In this document: one piece after another, positions 34,151 through 47,838 of the stretch
How positions within the stretch are numbered: position 1 is the first letter of the stretch
Layout of the letters: each line of letters starts with the position of its first letter
Assembly: GCF_029784165.1 (NCBI RefSeq)
Contig: NC_073694.1
Coordinates: forward strand, 42,915,362 to 42,979,361
Reading direction: 5' to 3'
DNA from: Wyeomyia smithii
Taxonomy: Eukaryota > Arthropoda > Insecta > Diptera > Culicidae
DNA: 64,000 nucleotides
The notes under the pieces: model-generated
The model's input: the letters and a program-made list of their open reading frames with translations, nothing else
Databases searched by the model: none
What the model was told of the DNA's origin: nothing
Made by a program: the position numbers and the translations under genes

Positions 34151-36370
34151 CTCCAGGCCGAAGTGTCCCTTGTTGTTCGAAGAAGTCGTCTCCATTCAAT
34201 TCGGTCTATGGCTGCAGCTCACCAGCCATGTCGTCTGTAGAGGCCCCGCAGGTCGTTTTCCACTTGATCGAGCCACCTTGCTCGCTGCGCGCCCTGTCGC
34301 CTCGTTACAGTTGGGTTGTTATCAAGAACCATTTTCACCGGGCTGTCGTCCGACATCCTAACGACATGCCCAGTCCACCGTAGTCTCTCGATTTTCACCG
34401 TTTAAACTCATGGTTCATCCGCTTGTGCCATGATCTATCTTCCATCTCCACTCCACCACAGATGGTACACAACATCTTCCGTTCGTAAGCCCCAAGGGCG
34501 CGTTGGTCCTCCACGAACATGGTCCAAGTGTCGTGGCCGTAGAGGACTACCAGTCTGATCAGTGTTTTGTAGATGGTCAACTTCGTGCGGCAGCGGATTT
34601 TATTCGAGCGAAGGGTCCCCCGGAGTCCAAAGTAGGCACAATTTCCTGCCATAAGGCGTCGACGAATTTCTCTGCTGGTGTCGTTGTCAGCAGTCACCAG
34701 TGAGCCCAGGTACACGAACTCGTCTGCCACCTCGATTTCATCATCGCTAATATGAATTCGTGGCGGGAGGTTTACACTGCCTTTTCTGGAACCTCTTCCT
34801 CTCATGTACTTGGTCTTTGATGCGTTTATGGCCAGTCCAATTCGTCCGGCTTCAACCTTCAGTCTGATGTACGCCTCCGCCATCTTCTCAAGGGTTCGTG
34901 CTACAATATCAATGTCATTGACGAAGCCAAAGAGCTGAACAGACCTTCTAAAAACCGTGCCAGCCCTACGTATCACACCTTCCAAAGCGATGTTGAATAG
35001 CAAGCATGATAATCCATCACCTTGTCGTAACCCTATTCGAGATTTGAAGGGACTCGAGAGTGATCCCGAAACTCGAACTACGCACATCACCCGATCCATC
35101 GTCGACTTGGCCAACCGTGTCAGTTTATCCGGGAAACCGTAATCGTGCATAATCTGCCATAGCTGATCTCGAGCGACTGTGTCGTATGCCGATTTCAAAT
35201 CAATGAACAGATGATCTGTGGGCACGTTATACTCGCGGCATTCCTGTAGGACCTGCCGTACCGCAAATATGTGCTCCGTGGTGGCACGGGCACCCATAAA
35301 AACCGCTTGGTATTGCCCCGCGAATTCCCTCGCCAACGGTTATATTCGACGGCACAGAATTTGAGAGAGTACCTTGTAGGCGGCGTTCAGCAACATGATT
35401 GCATGGTAGTTACAGCAATACAACTTGTCGCCTTTTTGTAGATGAGGCACACTGTACCCTTCATCCACTCATCCGGTACTACCTCCTTCTCCCAAATCTT
35501 GGCAATAACCCAGTGTAGCGCCTTAGCTAGTGATTTATCACCGTGTTTAACAACTCGCTGGGGAGTTGGTTAGTTCCAGCGGCTTTCTTGTTGTTCAGCC
35601 GGCCGATCTCCTCTCTAACCTCCTGGAGGTCTTGGGCTGGAACTCTGTCGTCATTTGCGCCTACACCGAGATCTACTACTACTTCATCGTCGTCCCCTCA
35701 TTAAGGTGCTCATCGTAGTACTGCTTCCACCTGTCAATCACTTCACACTTGTTCATGAGAATGTTGCCGTCCAGGTCCCTGCACATGTCGGCTTGTGACA
35801 CATAGTCTATGCGGGAACTGTTGTCGTAGAATTTTCGTGTGTCATTCGCACGGTGCAGTTTCTCCATCGCCTCGCGATCTCGATTTTCCTCCTGGCGATT
35901 CTTCTTCCGTAAGATCGAGTTTTGCCTGTTCCGTGCGCGTCGGTAGCGCTCCACGTTCGCCCTCGTTTGGTGTTGCAGCATTCCCGCTCGTACTGCATTC
36001 TTCTCTTCCACTAACTGTTTGCACTCGTCGCCAAACCAGCCATAGTACCAAGCGCCGCTACAGCAGTACTACCTATGACTGATCGAATGTCCCTCCAGCC
36101 ATCTTCAAGAGTAGCTGCGCCAAGCTGCTCTTCCGTTGGTAATGCTGCTTCCAGCTGCTGCGCGTACTCCCGTGCAACCTCGGCGTCCCGTAGTTGCCCG
36201 ATGTTTGATCGCGGTAGGCTACTTTGTCGCGTGTTTCGCACCGTCGAAAGTTTTGAGCGCATGCATACTGAATCTATATTGGCACTACGGTAGGTGCGAA
36301 AGTTGATGGCGTCTGAGAAGAATTTACCATCGATGCGTCGAAAACGAAATACATGCGAGGCTCCAAGGAG
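34151..36370 (-). pseudogene. RTE-type LINE, inverted copy with endonuclease end, RT and 3' tail
   Basis: From right to left on the - strand: FRRIDGKFFSDAINFRTYRS and REYAQQLEAALPTEEQLGAA (endonuclease end and linker, 36350-36120), KLHRANDTRKFYDNSSRIDY (about 35860), then RT from 35336: GARATTEHIFAVRQVL, HLFIDLKSAYDTVARDQLWQ (first catalytic Asp), IGLRQGDGLSCLLFNIALEG, then FGFVNDIDIV at about 34935. Here the family FADD is FVND, so one of the two adjacent catalytic Asp residues is Asn. YLGSLVTADNDTSREI and MNHEFKR follow, and the 3' end RLRWTGHVVRMSDDSPVKMV reaches about 34150. The RT frame is open for 313 codons, unusually well kept. Confidence 0.88.
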
Positions 36371-36379
36371 AACAACACC

Positions 36380-36860
36380 AGCGTCCCAACTCAAGTCTCT
36401 GTGGCCGCCGATAATAACACCAGCAGAGAGATCCAGAGACGCATCCTGGCTTCGGTCGAGTCGTGTGCGGCGACGCACGAAGTTGACGCTGTACAAAACC
36501 CTGATAAGACCGGCGATCCTCTACGGAATCGAGACAACAACGCTTCTCGAGGAGGACCTTAATACTCTTGGAGTTTTCAAACGAAAGGCAAACTACCGAA
36601 TATCTATGGAAGAGTAGAGACGGACGCATGAACCATGAGCTGAACGCGCTGTTTGGAGAGAACCCCATTGCACATCAGGCGAAAGTCAATAGGTTGTGGT
36701 GAGCCATTCACGTCGTAAGGATGTCGGACGACAACCCTGTGATATCACTCCTCTTCAGCAACCCTGCCAACACCAGAAATAGAGGGTGCAGCGTGCACGA
36801 TGGCTTGACCAGATTAAAGGAGACTTGCAGATCGAGATTGCCAGATAAGCCCGATTTCTG
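36380..36860 (+). pseudogene. RTE-type LINE, 3' coding fragment on the + strand
   Basis: The + strand reads VAADNNTSREIQRRILASVE (about 36400), then after a shift RRRTKLTLYKTLIRPAILYG (about 36470) and TLGVFKRKANYRI, then RMNHELNALFGENPIA and VVRMSDDNP. This is the C-terminal third of the same family. It abuts the inverted copy at about 36370 and probably continues the + strand element that breaks off at 34150, with the RT palm region missing. Confidence 0.8.
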
Positions 36861-39800
36861 TATTATCTGATAATATCAGTTCATACTTCGCAATCTCATG
36901 TTGGAGTTCCGCACGTTGTGCTTTCCATTTTTGCGGCATTTTTTTCTTAGCAATTATAAACCAATATTTTATAAAATTCCATCGAGAAATCATCTCTGAT
37001 GATTTTTTGCAAAATTTTGAGCAGAATGATTTTATAATTTATTGGTTACATGTTAATCGAAATTTTATACTCCTAAATTAAACTCCAAAAGCTGCATGGA
37101 AAACTATGTTAACATCTCCGTCAAGTCACGCGAGAGCTTCAGCAAAATGCACAAGATATTGTTCACAGTACGAGAGGAGAGATAACAAGCAACAGCTAGT
37201 AAACGGTGCCCAGGATTACATCGTAGTTTCTTTTTGGAGTCCTTCAAGCCATGCGAAACTGTTGAAACAAATATTTCACAGATTTTTTTTTTCTTATTTC
37301 AAGATTTGGAGAGCAGAACATGGCATTCTTTAACATAATATCGCGGTAGTTCGTTGCTAGCACCCTTCACCTTCAACACACAATAAAAATATTTTCATAT
37401 TCAGAAGGATCTTACTCATGTAATTACGTAATTTTGGTATAAATAAACAGCCAAAAAATAAAATAACTATTTATTCTTGTAACTTTGGTTAGTTACCTTC
37501 CAGATCATTCAGTGTAAATTAAAACGAAAAAAGAGTTTTATATCGGTGACGTGATTTATTAGATGTAATACCTTATGTCATGTTTTGTCATATCGTTTTC
37601 TGTTATATCATGTCAGGCCATGCACACCATGATATGACGCAATACAATCTCGAGTCACGCAGTGGATGCTTTTGTTGACTGACAAGCAGCTTTTTTGTTC
37701 TTGAGAGACAATTTTTAAAAAGAAGAATGGTTGTTCATAATAAAACTTTTTTATATACTGAAACACGCGTAGCGCTGGAAATAACAAGACATGGCTATTT
37801 CTTACAGGCATCAACATATCGCACTGGGACTGAATTTGATGAAATTCATTGCAATTTGCTTTACTCTACCTCAGCAGCAGTGTGAAATGAAACAAGAAAG
37901 GGATAAGTGTGTTCGTTTTAGTTTCAAAATTGATCACATAAGGTGTCTAATGTCATGTCATGTCATATATATTTTTTTTGATGTATTTTTATTCATCAAA
38001 GGTATGGTTATCATTCGTTTACTACAGATTGTGCGCACTGTTTCGATTGTACAAATAATAATATAATCATTGGTTATTGGACTACTAAAGGCGCTAGAGT
38101 ACACAAAAAAATGAATGGAGCAGATTTTATCCGTTTGTCAAACACAAACTAGAGAAATTTTTACAGGCCTTAGACGCGCCTTTACTTTTGCAATGGGTTG
38201 TATGTGACATTTTTTTTGGCTACATTTCCATTTCAAACTCGCCGTGGTTCCATAATGTTGCTTGTTATTTTTCGGTCATGAAAAGATAGCGTCTCATCGT
38301 AGGTCTGGATTTTTGTCATTGTACAGAAAACCTCGGTCTCGTTCCTTTCTCTTCAGTAGAAAGAAATAAGTCTATATAAAAGATGTCAAATTCAAATTCC
38401 TGTTTTTCTTGTTCCCGCTGGGCGCGCAAAATACGCCTGTTACGTAAACATATTTATTTATAGGCAAAATATAATTTGCTACTATATTTTTAGACTCGAT
38501 CACCCTATGAGGAGTATTCGGTACCATTGATCATCCTTCTAAAATTTTTCATCCTTTCTGCTTCGTTCTTTTTTTTGCGATGAATCTCATTAACCCTCGT
38601 TAAAAGCAACAATCACGACTGCTCTGTTAGTGTCTAACCCGTATATCTGCAAAACTCCACCTTGAAATGGTTCGCTTCTATTTTTTAATTAGCACAATGG
38701 GATGTAAATCTTTTCGCTTGGGATACAAAAATCAATAAATTAGACACATATGCGGGTGAAAGTTCCTTCTCGAGAACCGGCTCCGATTGCCATCGAATAA
38801 CTAACTAATCTACACCACCGCATCGGGTCGGCCCAGCTAGCGTGTGCGTGTCTAATTAATGAACGATCCCACCGGCCGGTGACACCTCAAACGGGACCGC
38901 CCTGGCTGGCCACTAGCGACACCCTTTGCCGCCTCGGTGGATCAATTTTCCAATCAGCAGCGAAAAACCGGATTAATATCTGCGCGCTTTGGGGAGGGCG
39001 GCTGCCGGACGCTCGAAATAAATTGAATTAAATCGATATCTTTTCCGTCCTTAATTTAGCATGATTTATTAGAGTATTTCTTTTGATCAACGATGCGCGA
39101 TGAACCCGTACCGAGGCGGCGAACAAAAAAACACAACCGAAACCAAAACCGGCGATAGAGTTGATAATCAGTGTGTCCTCTGCACTCGATCTGCTTGCCC
39201 TTGCTGGACCTGGGCCGCGGCGAATCTCGAGACCGGGTGCCGCTGGAGAGTGTTTGATTTACATTGCAACCAGACGATATCTGCTTCTACTGGTTAACTT
39301 TTGTCTTGCACTCGCTGGGGGTCGTTCGTAAATCACGTTATAATTAAGATGGAGAACGAGGAATTGGTTTGTTGAAAGACAATTTGCGATGCTTCCTGTT
39401 TTCACAGTAGCTTTGGTCAAACGTCTGCATGGCACTGATATCGTCTTTCATCCAAGTCTTCGTCAAGATGATGACGTTGTACTCGCAATCAGATACAGCA
39501 ACGAGAAAGTCGTCACTTTTTCTTCATAAACCTTGAACATTTTGGTAGTAAATCTTGATATGTGTCACACATTCAGGTAGAGCTATGTATCTTTTCATGA
39601 ACTATTTTTATTATTTTTAGCGTCCTGAAAGCTTCTAAAAATTGATGTTACTATAAATTTGGCTTAAGTGAGTTCTAATAAAAGTAGTTCGAGATGAGGG
39701 GTATATAGAATTAGTCAATGTATTATTCCGTAATCTGGGAACGGCCACTTATCTCGAAGGAGGTACAGTTACAACAAAAAAAATACCAACTGCCGGACGT

Positions 39801-42085
39801 TCCTTTTGATCATGCTGAATCTTTCCGTTTGTCTGCTCGCGAAAATCGCCATTCGCCGTCTTACGAAGTGTTGCACAAAAATGCGATTGGGAATCAAATA
39901 TCCAACTGAGCTTCAAACCGATAAAGAAAATGCGTTCATAAAACTGTTAGCGCCCGCGGCTGCATTGCGCTTTGTTGTCACCCAGAATAATGGTGGTAGG
40001 TTGCAAAACATAATTGGAAATGTTCGCTGACGATGTGCACAATTGCTTGTTGACATTTTATTGTGACAAATGAGGAAAGTCTTTCAAAAAAAGAAACTGT
40101 CAATCTTCTGTATAGCAAAACTTCCCACGCTGAGTCGTCCGCTGCAAAGCTCTGAAATCGAAAAGTTTACGAGCGGTAGCACATTGCAAAACTAGCTATT
40201 GCAAAGAAGATCACTGTTCGTTTCAGGTAGCATTCACCGGTGTAACAAGCTGTTAATGCTCTTGAAGTGATATTTTCTCTCGATGGAATATAAAATAGAG
40301 CATTTTTAATGTGTCCATTAGTGCAACTAGCTACCTGTGTAAAAACCATTTCAGAATATTTACCTGCGGGACAGCTTTTAAAACACAATATCTATAAAGT
40401 AATATCATAAAACATCGAAGTTATTTACTTTCCGGTTGATAATTGATATATAGTAAGGCCAACCATTAAAATTGCATCAATTTGCGAGCCGTAAAATTTA
40501 AATACGCTTCTTACTCAATTACCATTACGTTTATCCTTCGACACCAACAGTCTGGTCGCTGAACAGCAGCAGCGAGCGAAAAAAAAACTTTATTTCTTTG
40601 ACCATCGGAGATGGCTAAAGTGAAAAAACGAATCATTACACCAGGAAAGAGATAAAATACAAAACCTCCAAGGCGGAGTGGAATAAGCATATCACCCTCC
40701 ACCCCGCCGGATTGCGCTCGTGATTGCCGTTGTTTTACGTTGTAAAAAGACGCGTCCAATCACGGGGCAATAAAAATTTACAATTCGCGTGCCCGACTCT
40801 GGCCGATTGCGTACACGAAGCCGAAGTCGAACCCGTCCGAAGCGAAACCTTGGCAAACGAGGTGGCCACCACCGCCGCAACCGCACGAACAGATCACGAC
40901 TTCCACCCCACCACAGTACAGCATCATTATCCTCTCCAGGGTTTCTCGGGAAACAGGTTCCTGGCTGGGCGAAGTGCAACAGAACCCTATCCAATCGAAG
41001 CCAAAGGCTGAGCAGGTGTGTTTATATTGTGCCGACAAGAAGTCGAAGGAGCTCTCTGGCTGGCGTCGCCGAGATTCATCTCACCCGATAGCACATTCAT
41101 CCTACATCCGTCCCCAGACGTTCCTTTACTCCCGAGGTTGCCGCGTACACTGTTATGTGAAACTGAACAGATGTCTAACGGTTCTTGAAAACAAAATAAG
41201 GTTGAACGTCGCTTAATTTCTACTCGACATCACTTCCACTATCGTTGCTGTACTTACCGAATTTGTAGTGTATTTTATTTACGCAATAATCTTTCTGCGG
41301 CTGCAAATACCAACTGCTAAACCCGTCTCGAGTTCAGCGATCATCGTTCTTGGAGGGCGAAGGAGGGCAAAAAATAAACGCAGCCAGAACGTCGTGGTCA
41401 TAACTTCTTTCTTAAGCGTGGCTGGCTCTAGCTGATGCTGATGCCTGTCGCACCGACAGAAATCCGATGGAAACAACAACTACAACGACGAAGATGACTG
41501 CAAGGAAACTGGTTCGAGAGGAACTGGTCTTGGTGGATATAAATTAGAGGTTTTTATTCGAATTTATTCCAACTTCTTGCGTTGCTGCTGCTGCTGTTAG
41601 TGATGCTGACGCTCTGAGCCTGATGAACCGCATTGATTCCAGCCGCAAATCCTCTGGAACGAGATCCGCCTTTCGAGATTCTGCGGTGGGTTTTCGCAGT
41701 GTTTTTAGTCTTGTACGAAGGCTAATAGTCGGGAGAATTGCGGTACACTGCAGCAAGGTTGGGCAAAATTTGGACTACATAAAATTTTCTATAGTTTTGA
41801 ATAATCTGTTAAGCTTAGTTAACTGATTTAATGTTAGTTTAGGTGCTCAAAATTCGACGGGCGTTTTTTTCACCTGTTGCGATGGATTGGACGTTTGAGA
41901 ACCTAAGCACAAGCTACCATAAGACACACATGCACATCTCACAATTTTATCGCTTAGTCACTAAATACTAAAACTGGAGTTTTGGAACAGTCATACTGTG
42001 CACAAAAGTAATTGCGCGTGCGAAATCTTTGTTCAAATACTCTTTATGAGAGTAAACTAAAACGCGTCCAAAAAAATCGATATGA
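36861..42085. other. Gene-free stretch with one GC-richer patch
   Basis: I find no supported gene or transposon. ATGTC-rich short repeats occur near 37570-37640 and 37950-37970. About 38780-39060 is distinctly GC-richer, with TAATTAATGA, GGATTAAT and GAATTAAATCGAT runs typical of homeodomain-binding clusters; it may be host regulatory DNA, which is inference only. 40680-41110 is also moderately GC-rich, with open frames in several phases but no family I know. Confidence 0.45.
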
Positions 42086-44158
42086 TATGATAAATAAGTA
42101 TATGTCAAATAAATGTACAATAAAAATACTAATAGTGTACAACCCAAAAAAAAAATAAACGGAGTACAAGAAAAATACTACAAAAGTACAACAAAATGAC
42201 AACAAAAGCAAAACAGAAGTACAATAAAAATAAACGGAAAGTACAAAAAAGTACATCAAAGGTAAAACAAAATACAAAACAAATGAAAGAAAAGCATAAA
42301 AAAATACAGCAAAGGTACAAAAAACTGTAACCAAAGTTCAACGAAATTACAACAAAAGCACAACAAAGAGACATATAAAGCTTCAAGGAAATAAATATAA
42401 GTACAACAAAATTACAAAGAAACAAAAGTACAATAAAGGAACAGCAATAGTAAACAAAAAGAAAAACAACAAGAGTACAGCGAAAGTGCAAATGAAAGTG
42501 TATAACAAAGTACAAAACAAGTACGACAAACGTAAAAAAAAAATGCAAACCGGAACAAAAGTACAACAAAAAATCAAAGACAGTACAACAGGGGAACCGA
42601 AAAATTACAACAACGAAAAGGGGAAGTACACGAAATACTTCAAAAGTAAATCAAATATACAAAAAAAGTATAATACAAATACAACAAAAGTACAGCAAAA
42701 GCCCAACAAAAATACAACAAAAGTACAGTAGAAAAACGAAAAAAACAGCAAAAGTAGAAATAAAATAAAGGATATAAAAAAGTACATCGAAATAACAACA
42801 TAAAATCAATAAAAAACGAAGCAAAATTACTACGCGATGTGTAAAACCTATTGACATTGACTAAATAAACAAAGGACCCGAATGACTTACGTTAAAAGGT
42901 CAAAAAAAAAATAAAAATAAAAATAAATACAAATAAAAATACAACAGCAGTACAACCAAAGTAAAACAAAAGTACAACAAAAGTACACAAAAATAAAACA
43001 AAAGTAGAATAACACAATACAAACACAACAAAGGTACATTGAAAGTTCTACATAAAATAAACAAAAGAATGAAAAATAACAAACATAAACATATCCAAAC
43101 AGTACAACAAAATAACAACAAACGCACACAAAAAGTACAACAAAAAACCATAAAAAATCAAAAAAAGTGCAACAAGAGCTCATTTGAAGCACAGCAAAGC
43201 TACAACATAATACAATAAAATCCATGGAAATACAAAATAAGTACAAACAAATTACATCCAAGAACAGTAAAAGTACAATAAAATTACAACAAAAGTACAA
43301 CAAAACAAAAGATTTAAAAAAATACCACAAAAAATCAATAAACGTACAACAAAAGTAAAACAAATATACAAAAAGTACAAAGAAATGGCAACGAAAATGC
43401 AGCAAAGGTACAACAAAAAATTATCAGAGAATAAACAACGGTATAACTAACAATAATCAAAAAATCAATAAAAGTACAACAAAAGTACGAAAAAAACACA
43501 ACAAAAGTACAACAAAAGAACAACTAAATTGCAACAAAAGTACAGTAAAAAACAACAAAACAGAACAAAAAATAATTGAAAAAACAACAGAAGAAAAAAG
43601 AAGATTACCGAAGTACAGTGAAACTACAAACAATGTATATCAATAATACAACAACATTACAACAAAACAAAAAGAATCAAAAATATAACAAAAGTACAAA
43701 AAAGGTATAAAATAATTATCAAAAAATTTACCAAAGTACCGAAAAAATCATCAAAAATCAATACGACAAAAGTAAACAAAAATACAGAAAAGGAACAATA
43801 AAAATGTAACAAAAAACTATCAAAAAATAAACAAAATTACCAACGAAATAATAAAAAAAAGTACAACAAATGTACAGAAAAAAACAACAAATAGTCAATG
43901 AAAATAAAAAGAAGAACAACCAAAGTACAACAAAGGCACAATAAAACTACAAAAAGCAAAACTATAACAAGAGTACAACAAAAGAACGTCAATAATATAG
44001 CAACGGTGCAATAAAAGTATAAAAAAACATCAAAACATCAACAAAAGCACCACAAAAATACATTAAAAAATCAAAAAATTACAACAAAAGCATAATAAAA
44101 ATACTCAGCAATGATACAGAAAAATACAGCAAAAAATTATCAAAAATAAACAGAAGTA

Positions 44159-44860
44159 CAGTCATACCTCGATACAAGGCAACCTCGATATAACGTAACT
44201 CGACATAACGTAACTTTTACCTCAATATAACGTAACTTTGAAAATGTATTAAAATTGAAAATAAATGATACAGCAACCGTATTTGGGGTATAAATTGCTT
44301 CAAAATTAATGGGAAATTAATGGGAAAATTGTCCTAAATGGGCATAAGAAAGGTTTAAAAATACTAATATGTGATGGAAAATAGGTTTTCACGCATCTTT
44401 CAGTAATAATTCACAGTCTTGCATCAATTAGAAAATTTTTTTTTTTTTGATTGTTGAAATTTTCTCTAAATGGGCATAAGAAAGGTTAAAAAATACTGAT
44501 AGGTGATGGAAAAAAGGTTTTCGCGCATCTTTGAGTAACTACCAACAGTCTTGCATCAATTGAAAAAAATTTTTTTTGCTTGTTGAAAATTGTCCTAAAT
44601 GGGCATAAGAATGGTTTAAAATTACTGATAGGTGATGGGAAACAGGATTTCACGCATCTTCGAGTAACCTGTGTATCAATTGAAAAAAAAAATTTTCTTG
44701 CCTCTGAAAATATTTGTAAATGGGCATAAAAAAGGTTTAAAAATACTGATCGATGATGGAAAATGGGTTTTCGCGCATATTTGAGTAACCATTAACATTC
44801 TTGCATAAATATAAAAAAATTTTTTTTGCTTCGATATAACGTAACAATAACGTAACAATA
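44159..44860 (+). mobile_element. CAG-ended pogo-like remnant, left end preserved
   Basis: After TA (44157-44158) the sequence begins CAGTCATACCTCGATACAAG. It then repeats a CTCGATATAACGTAAC-type motif four times inward (44187-44250). The expected inverted right end is absent; instead a direct CTTCGATATAACGTAAC copy stands near 44830. The middle is a ~125-bp tandem repeat. The TIR style and TA match the CAG-ended elements at 47839 and 49758. It is non-coding and truncated. Confidence 0.7.
44331..44835. repeat. Four-unit tandem repeat, ~121-132 bp period
   Basis: The anchor TAAATGGGCATAAGAAAGG recurs with its TGGGCAT at 44339, 44471, 44600 and 44721. Each unit also holds ATACTGAT..GTGATGGAAAA, then GGTTTTC.CGCATCTTTGAGT, and ends in a T-rich run. 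Units differ by substitutions and small indels, so the amplification is not recent. Confidence 0.85.
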
Positions 44861-46092
44861 AAAAAAAAAACAAAAAAAAAAATCAATCACATACTCGTTG
44901 TATGTACAACAAAATTTCAACAGAGGCAAAACAAAAGTACAGAAACAAAATAACAATAATCATTAAAAAACAACAAAAGTCAGAAAAGAACCGCCAAAGT
45001 ACAATAAAACTAAAAAAAGTACAGCTAAACTACAACAAAAGTAAAACGAAAGAACATCACAAATTTAGCAAAGATACAACAAGAAAAAAACAAAAGAACA
45101 AAAAAACTGAAAAAAATTAACAAAAGTACCACAAAAATCAGTTAAAAAACAACAAAAGCATAATAAAAAAACGATAAATCAAGAGAAATACACCAAAGGT
45201 ACAACAAAAAAGCTACAAAAAATGATCAAAATATAAACAGAAGTAGTGCCAAAAACAATAAGAAAATCAATAAAAGTACTACAAAAGTACAATAAAATTG
45301 CAACAAATGTACAGGAAAAAACAACAAAAAATCATTAAAAAATCAAAAAGTAAAAACAGAAACACACAAAGCAATACAAAAGTACAGCGAAAACACAACA
45401 AAAGAACAACTTTATTGCAACAAAATTACAGTAAGAAACAACGAAAATACAACAAAAATGATTGAAAAATAAACAAAATAAAAGAGAAGATTACAAAAGT
45501 ACAAAAAAACTACACAAAATGTATATCAATAATACAACAACATTACAACAAAACAAAAAGGATCAAAAATATAACAAAGGTACAACAAAAGTATAAAATA
45601 ATCATCAAAAAATTAACAAAAGTTACTGAAAAAGTCATCACAAATAAATACGACAAAAGTAAAACAAAAATACAGAAAAAGTACAAAAAAAATGTAACGA
45701 AAGAGCATCAAAAAATAAACAAAATTACTACCAAAGTAATAATAAAAGAACAACAAAAATACAAAAAAGTTGCAACAAAAGTACAAAAAAACAATAAAAA
45801 ATCATTAAAAAATCAATAAAAATAAGAAGAAGAAAAACCAAAATACAACAAGAGTATAATAAAATTTCAAAAAAGGACAAATACAACAAAAGAACATCAA
45901 AAATATAGAAAAGGTGAAATTAAAGTATAAAAAACATAAAAAAATCAACCACCACAAAAAAATAAAATAATTCGAAAAAGTACAAGAAAAGCATAATGAA
46001 AATAAAACAAAAACATAGTAATGGTACAAAAAAAATATAGCAAAAGATTATCAAAACATTAACAAAAGTACTACAAAAAAAAAAACAAAAAA

Positions 46093-47482
46093 ACAGGAGG
46101 GTTATGTGCGAAGCCACGACCGCAAGGTTGAAGTAGAATACTTTTACAGGAAAGATAACCCGGCGTGTCAGTCATTTTTTCTAGTAAATAAACGTTAACT
46201 AATCAGATCAATCGAACTTTGCGGATTGACCGTTTTTCAATAATATAGTAGGTTGCTTGTCATGGTTGAGGCTTCCCAGCAAACAAATTGGTTCATATAA
46301 GTCGCGCTCAACTCTGTTAAGTGAACCCTTATTTGGTAAGAAATGACCATATAAGATGCATGGAATGCGCTTATGTGTACAAATCTGGAGGCCATATACG
46401 TACATTGTAAAAAAAATTGGTTACGATTTTGTATAACTTCGCATGATATCTCAAATGGCCTCATTTGAAACTTGAAATTGCATTCTGTACGACTTAGAGG
46501 ATTGACGCATTTTACAATTTTATATGACACGTTGAATGGCTTCATATATTACATTATATTGCGTTTTTTAGGATTTAAATTTTATACGATACAAACAAAT
46601 TTAATGTTGCATCTTTTGTAATTTCAAACTTGACATGTCCATTTGAACGACTTAGAATTAACATCCTTATACAATTTTTGGTTTGCTGGGTTGACAATTT
46701 TTAAATTTTGAAAAGGAATTTTTTAGGATGTCGTGCTCATGACTGAAGGAAAAGATAATTCAGTACGTTTTGAGACACGGAGATGAAGTAAAATTTATAC
46801 TTTTGCAAATTTAAAAATGTGAATTAACTTATTAGAAAATAATAACTATTCAATCAGGTTTTTATTTCATCCTGAAAAGGACAATTTGTTGTTCATTTCA
46901 GTATCGGATAAGATGCCGATCACATCTTTGCGTTATCACTGGCAGGGTGAATAAGGTATTCCTTGTGATTAGGTAAACAATGAAATGCTGATATAACACT
47001 CAAAACTAGACGGCTCACGTGGCCGCTTTCCGCCGTCGTTGGTATCCACTGCACTGCTAGTGCTGCTGCTAAGGGAGGACGACTACTGTTGTTGCTGTCT
47101 AGAACTATTATGAGCGGCTACGGCTGAAACAGGCTCTTATATAGGCCAAATAGCATGTTTTCAATTGCATGGTATATGATTCTGTCGACCGTGCTTGGGA
47201 AGCAATCATATAACGACCAATCAGAGGTCGAATCTTTCGTTTTGACAAGGCTTGACTATTTTCAATAGTACAAAAGTTTGAATAATAAAATTACAATTAT
47301 CTTGTTTTGGGAAGAATCTTAGAAGATTTTCCAATCTATTGCTGCAAGAACGAAGGAAATCCATCGAATACTAACCGATTTATTAGCATTTGAAATTGGA
47401 CATATTTTTCACTTTTTTCGGTTTTAGATTTTCATTTTACATCCCTATGTAGCCGAACTTCCTGAGAGAAGTATTCTACTTC
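46093..47482 (+). mobile_element. Second copy of the 2801-4835 repeat family (~1390 bp)
   Basis: It begins ACAGGAGGGTTATGTGC and shares the next ~35 bp, up to GAAGTAGAATACTTTTACA, with the copy at 2801. The right end from about 47056 (AGTGCTGCTGCTAAGGGAGG) to GAAGTATTCTACTTC (47482) matches 4408-4835 nearly base for base, by eye about 92 percent. The TATATAGG box near 47139 is conserved. The interior differs: it lacks the tandem modules and carries a nested MITE (46275-46690). It sits inside the A/C-rich array. Confidence 0.85.
46275..46690. mobile_element. 416-bp MITE with CCCAGCAAAC ends, nested
   Basis: CCCAGCAAACAAATTG at the left pairs with the complement of CAATTTTTGGTTTGCTGGG at the right. 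The interior is AT-rich and non-coding, with recurring ATAT.A..TACGA and GAATGGCTTCAT-type phrases. A target duplication is not obvious (TT on both sides at most). It lies within the left part of the 46093-47482 repeat. Confidence 0.65.
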
Positions 47483-47838
47483 AAAATAAACAAAAGAAGT
47501 TCAACAAAATCTCAGAGGCAAAACAAAAGTACAGAAACATAACAACAATAATCATTAAAAAACAATGAAAGTACAAAAAAGAACCACCAAAGTACAATAA
47601 AATAAAAAAAAACATAACAAATATAGCAAAGGTACAACATGAGTAAAACGAAAGTACAAAACAACGTAAAAAATTAACAAAAGTACCACAAAAAACCAAT
47701 AAAAGTTCGACAAAAGCATAATAAAAATCAACAAACACACAACAAAAATACAGCAAACGAACAACAAAAAAGCAACAAAATGTCATCAAAAGGTAAACAA
47801 AAGTACTGCCAAAAATAACAAGAAAATCAATAAAAGTA

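Noticed and set aside
42044..43523. Several long - strand open frames rich in Phe, Leu, Cys and Val, like multi-pass membrane proteins
   Set aside because: They are the complement of AAAGTACAACAAAA-type repeats; composition alone explains the open frames and the hydrophobicity. The same happens at 45805-46117 and 47481-47789.
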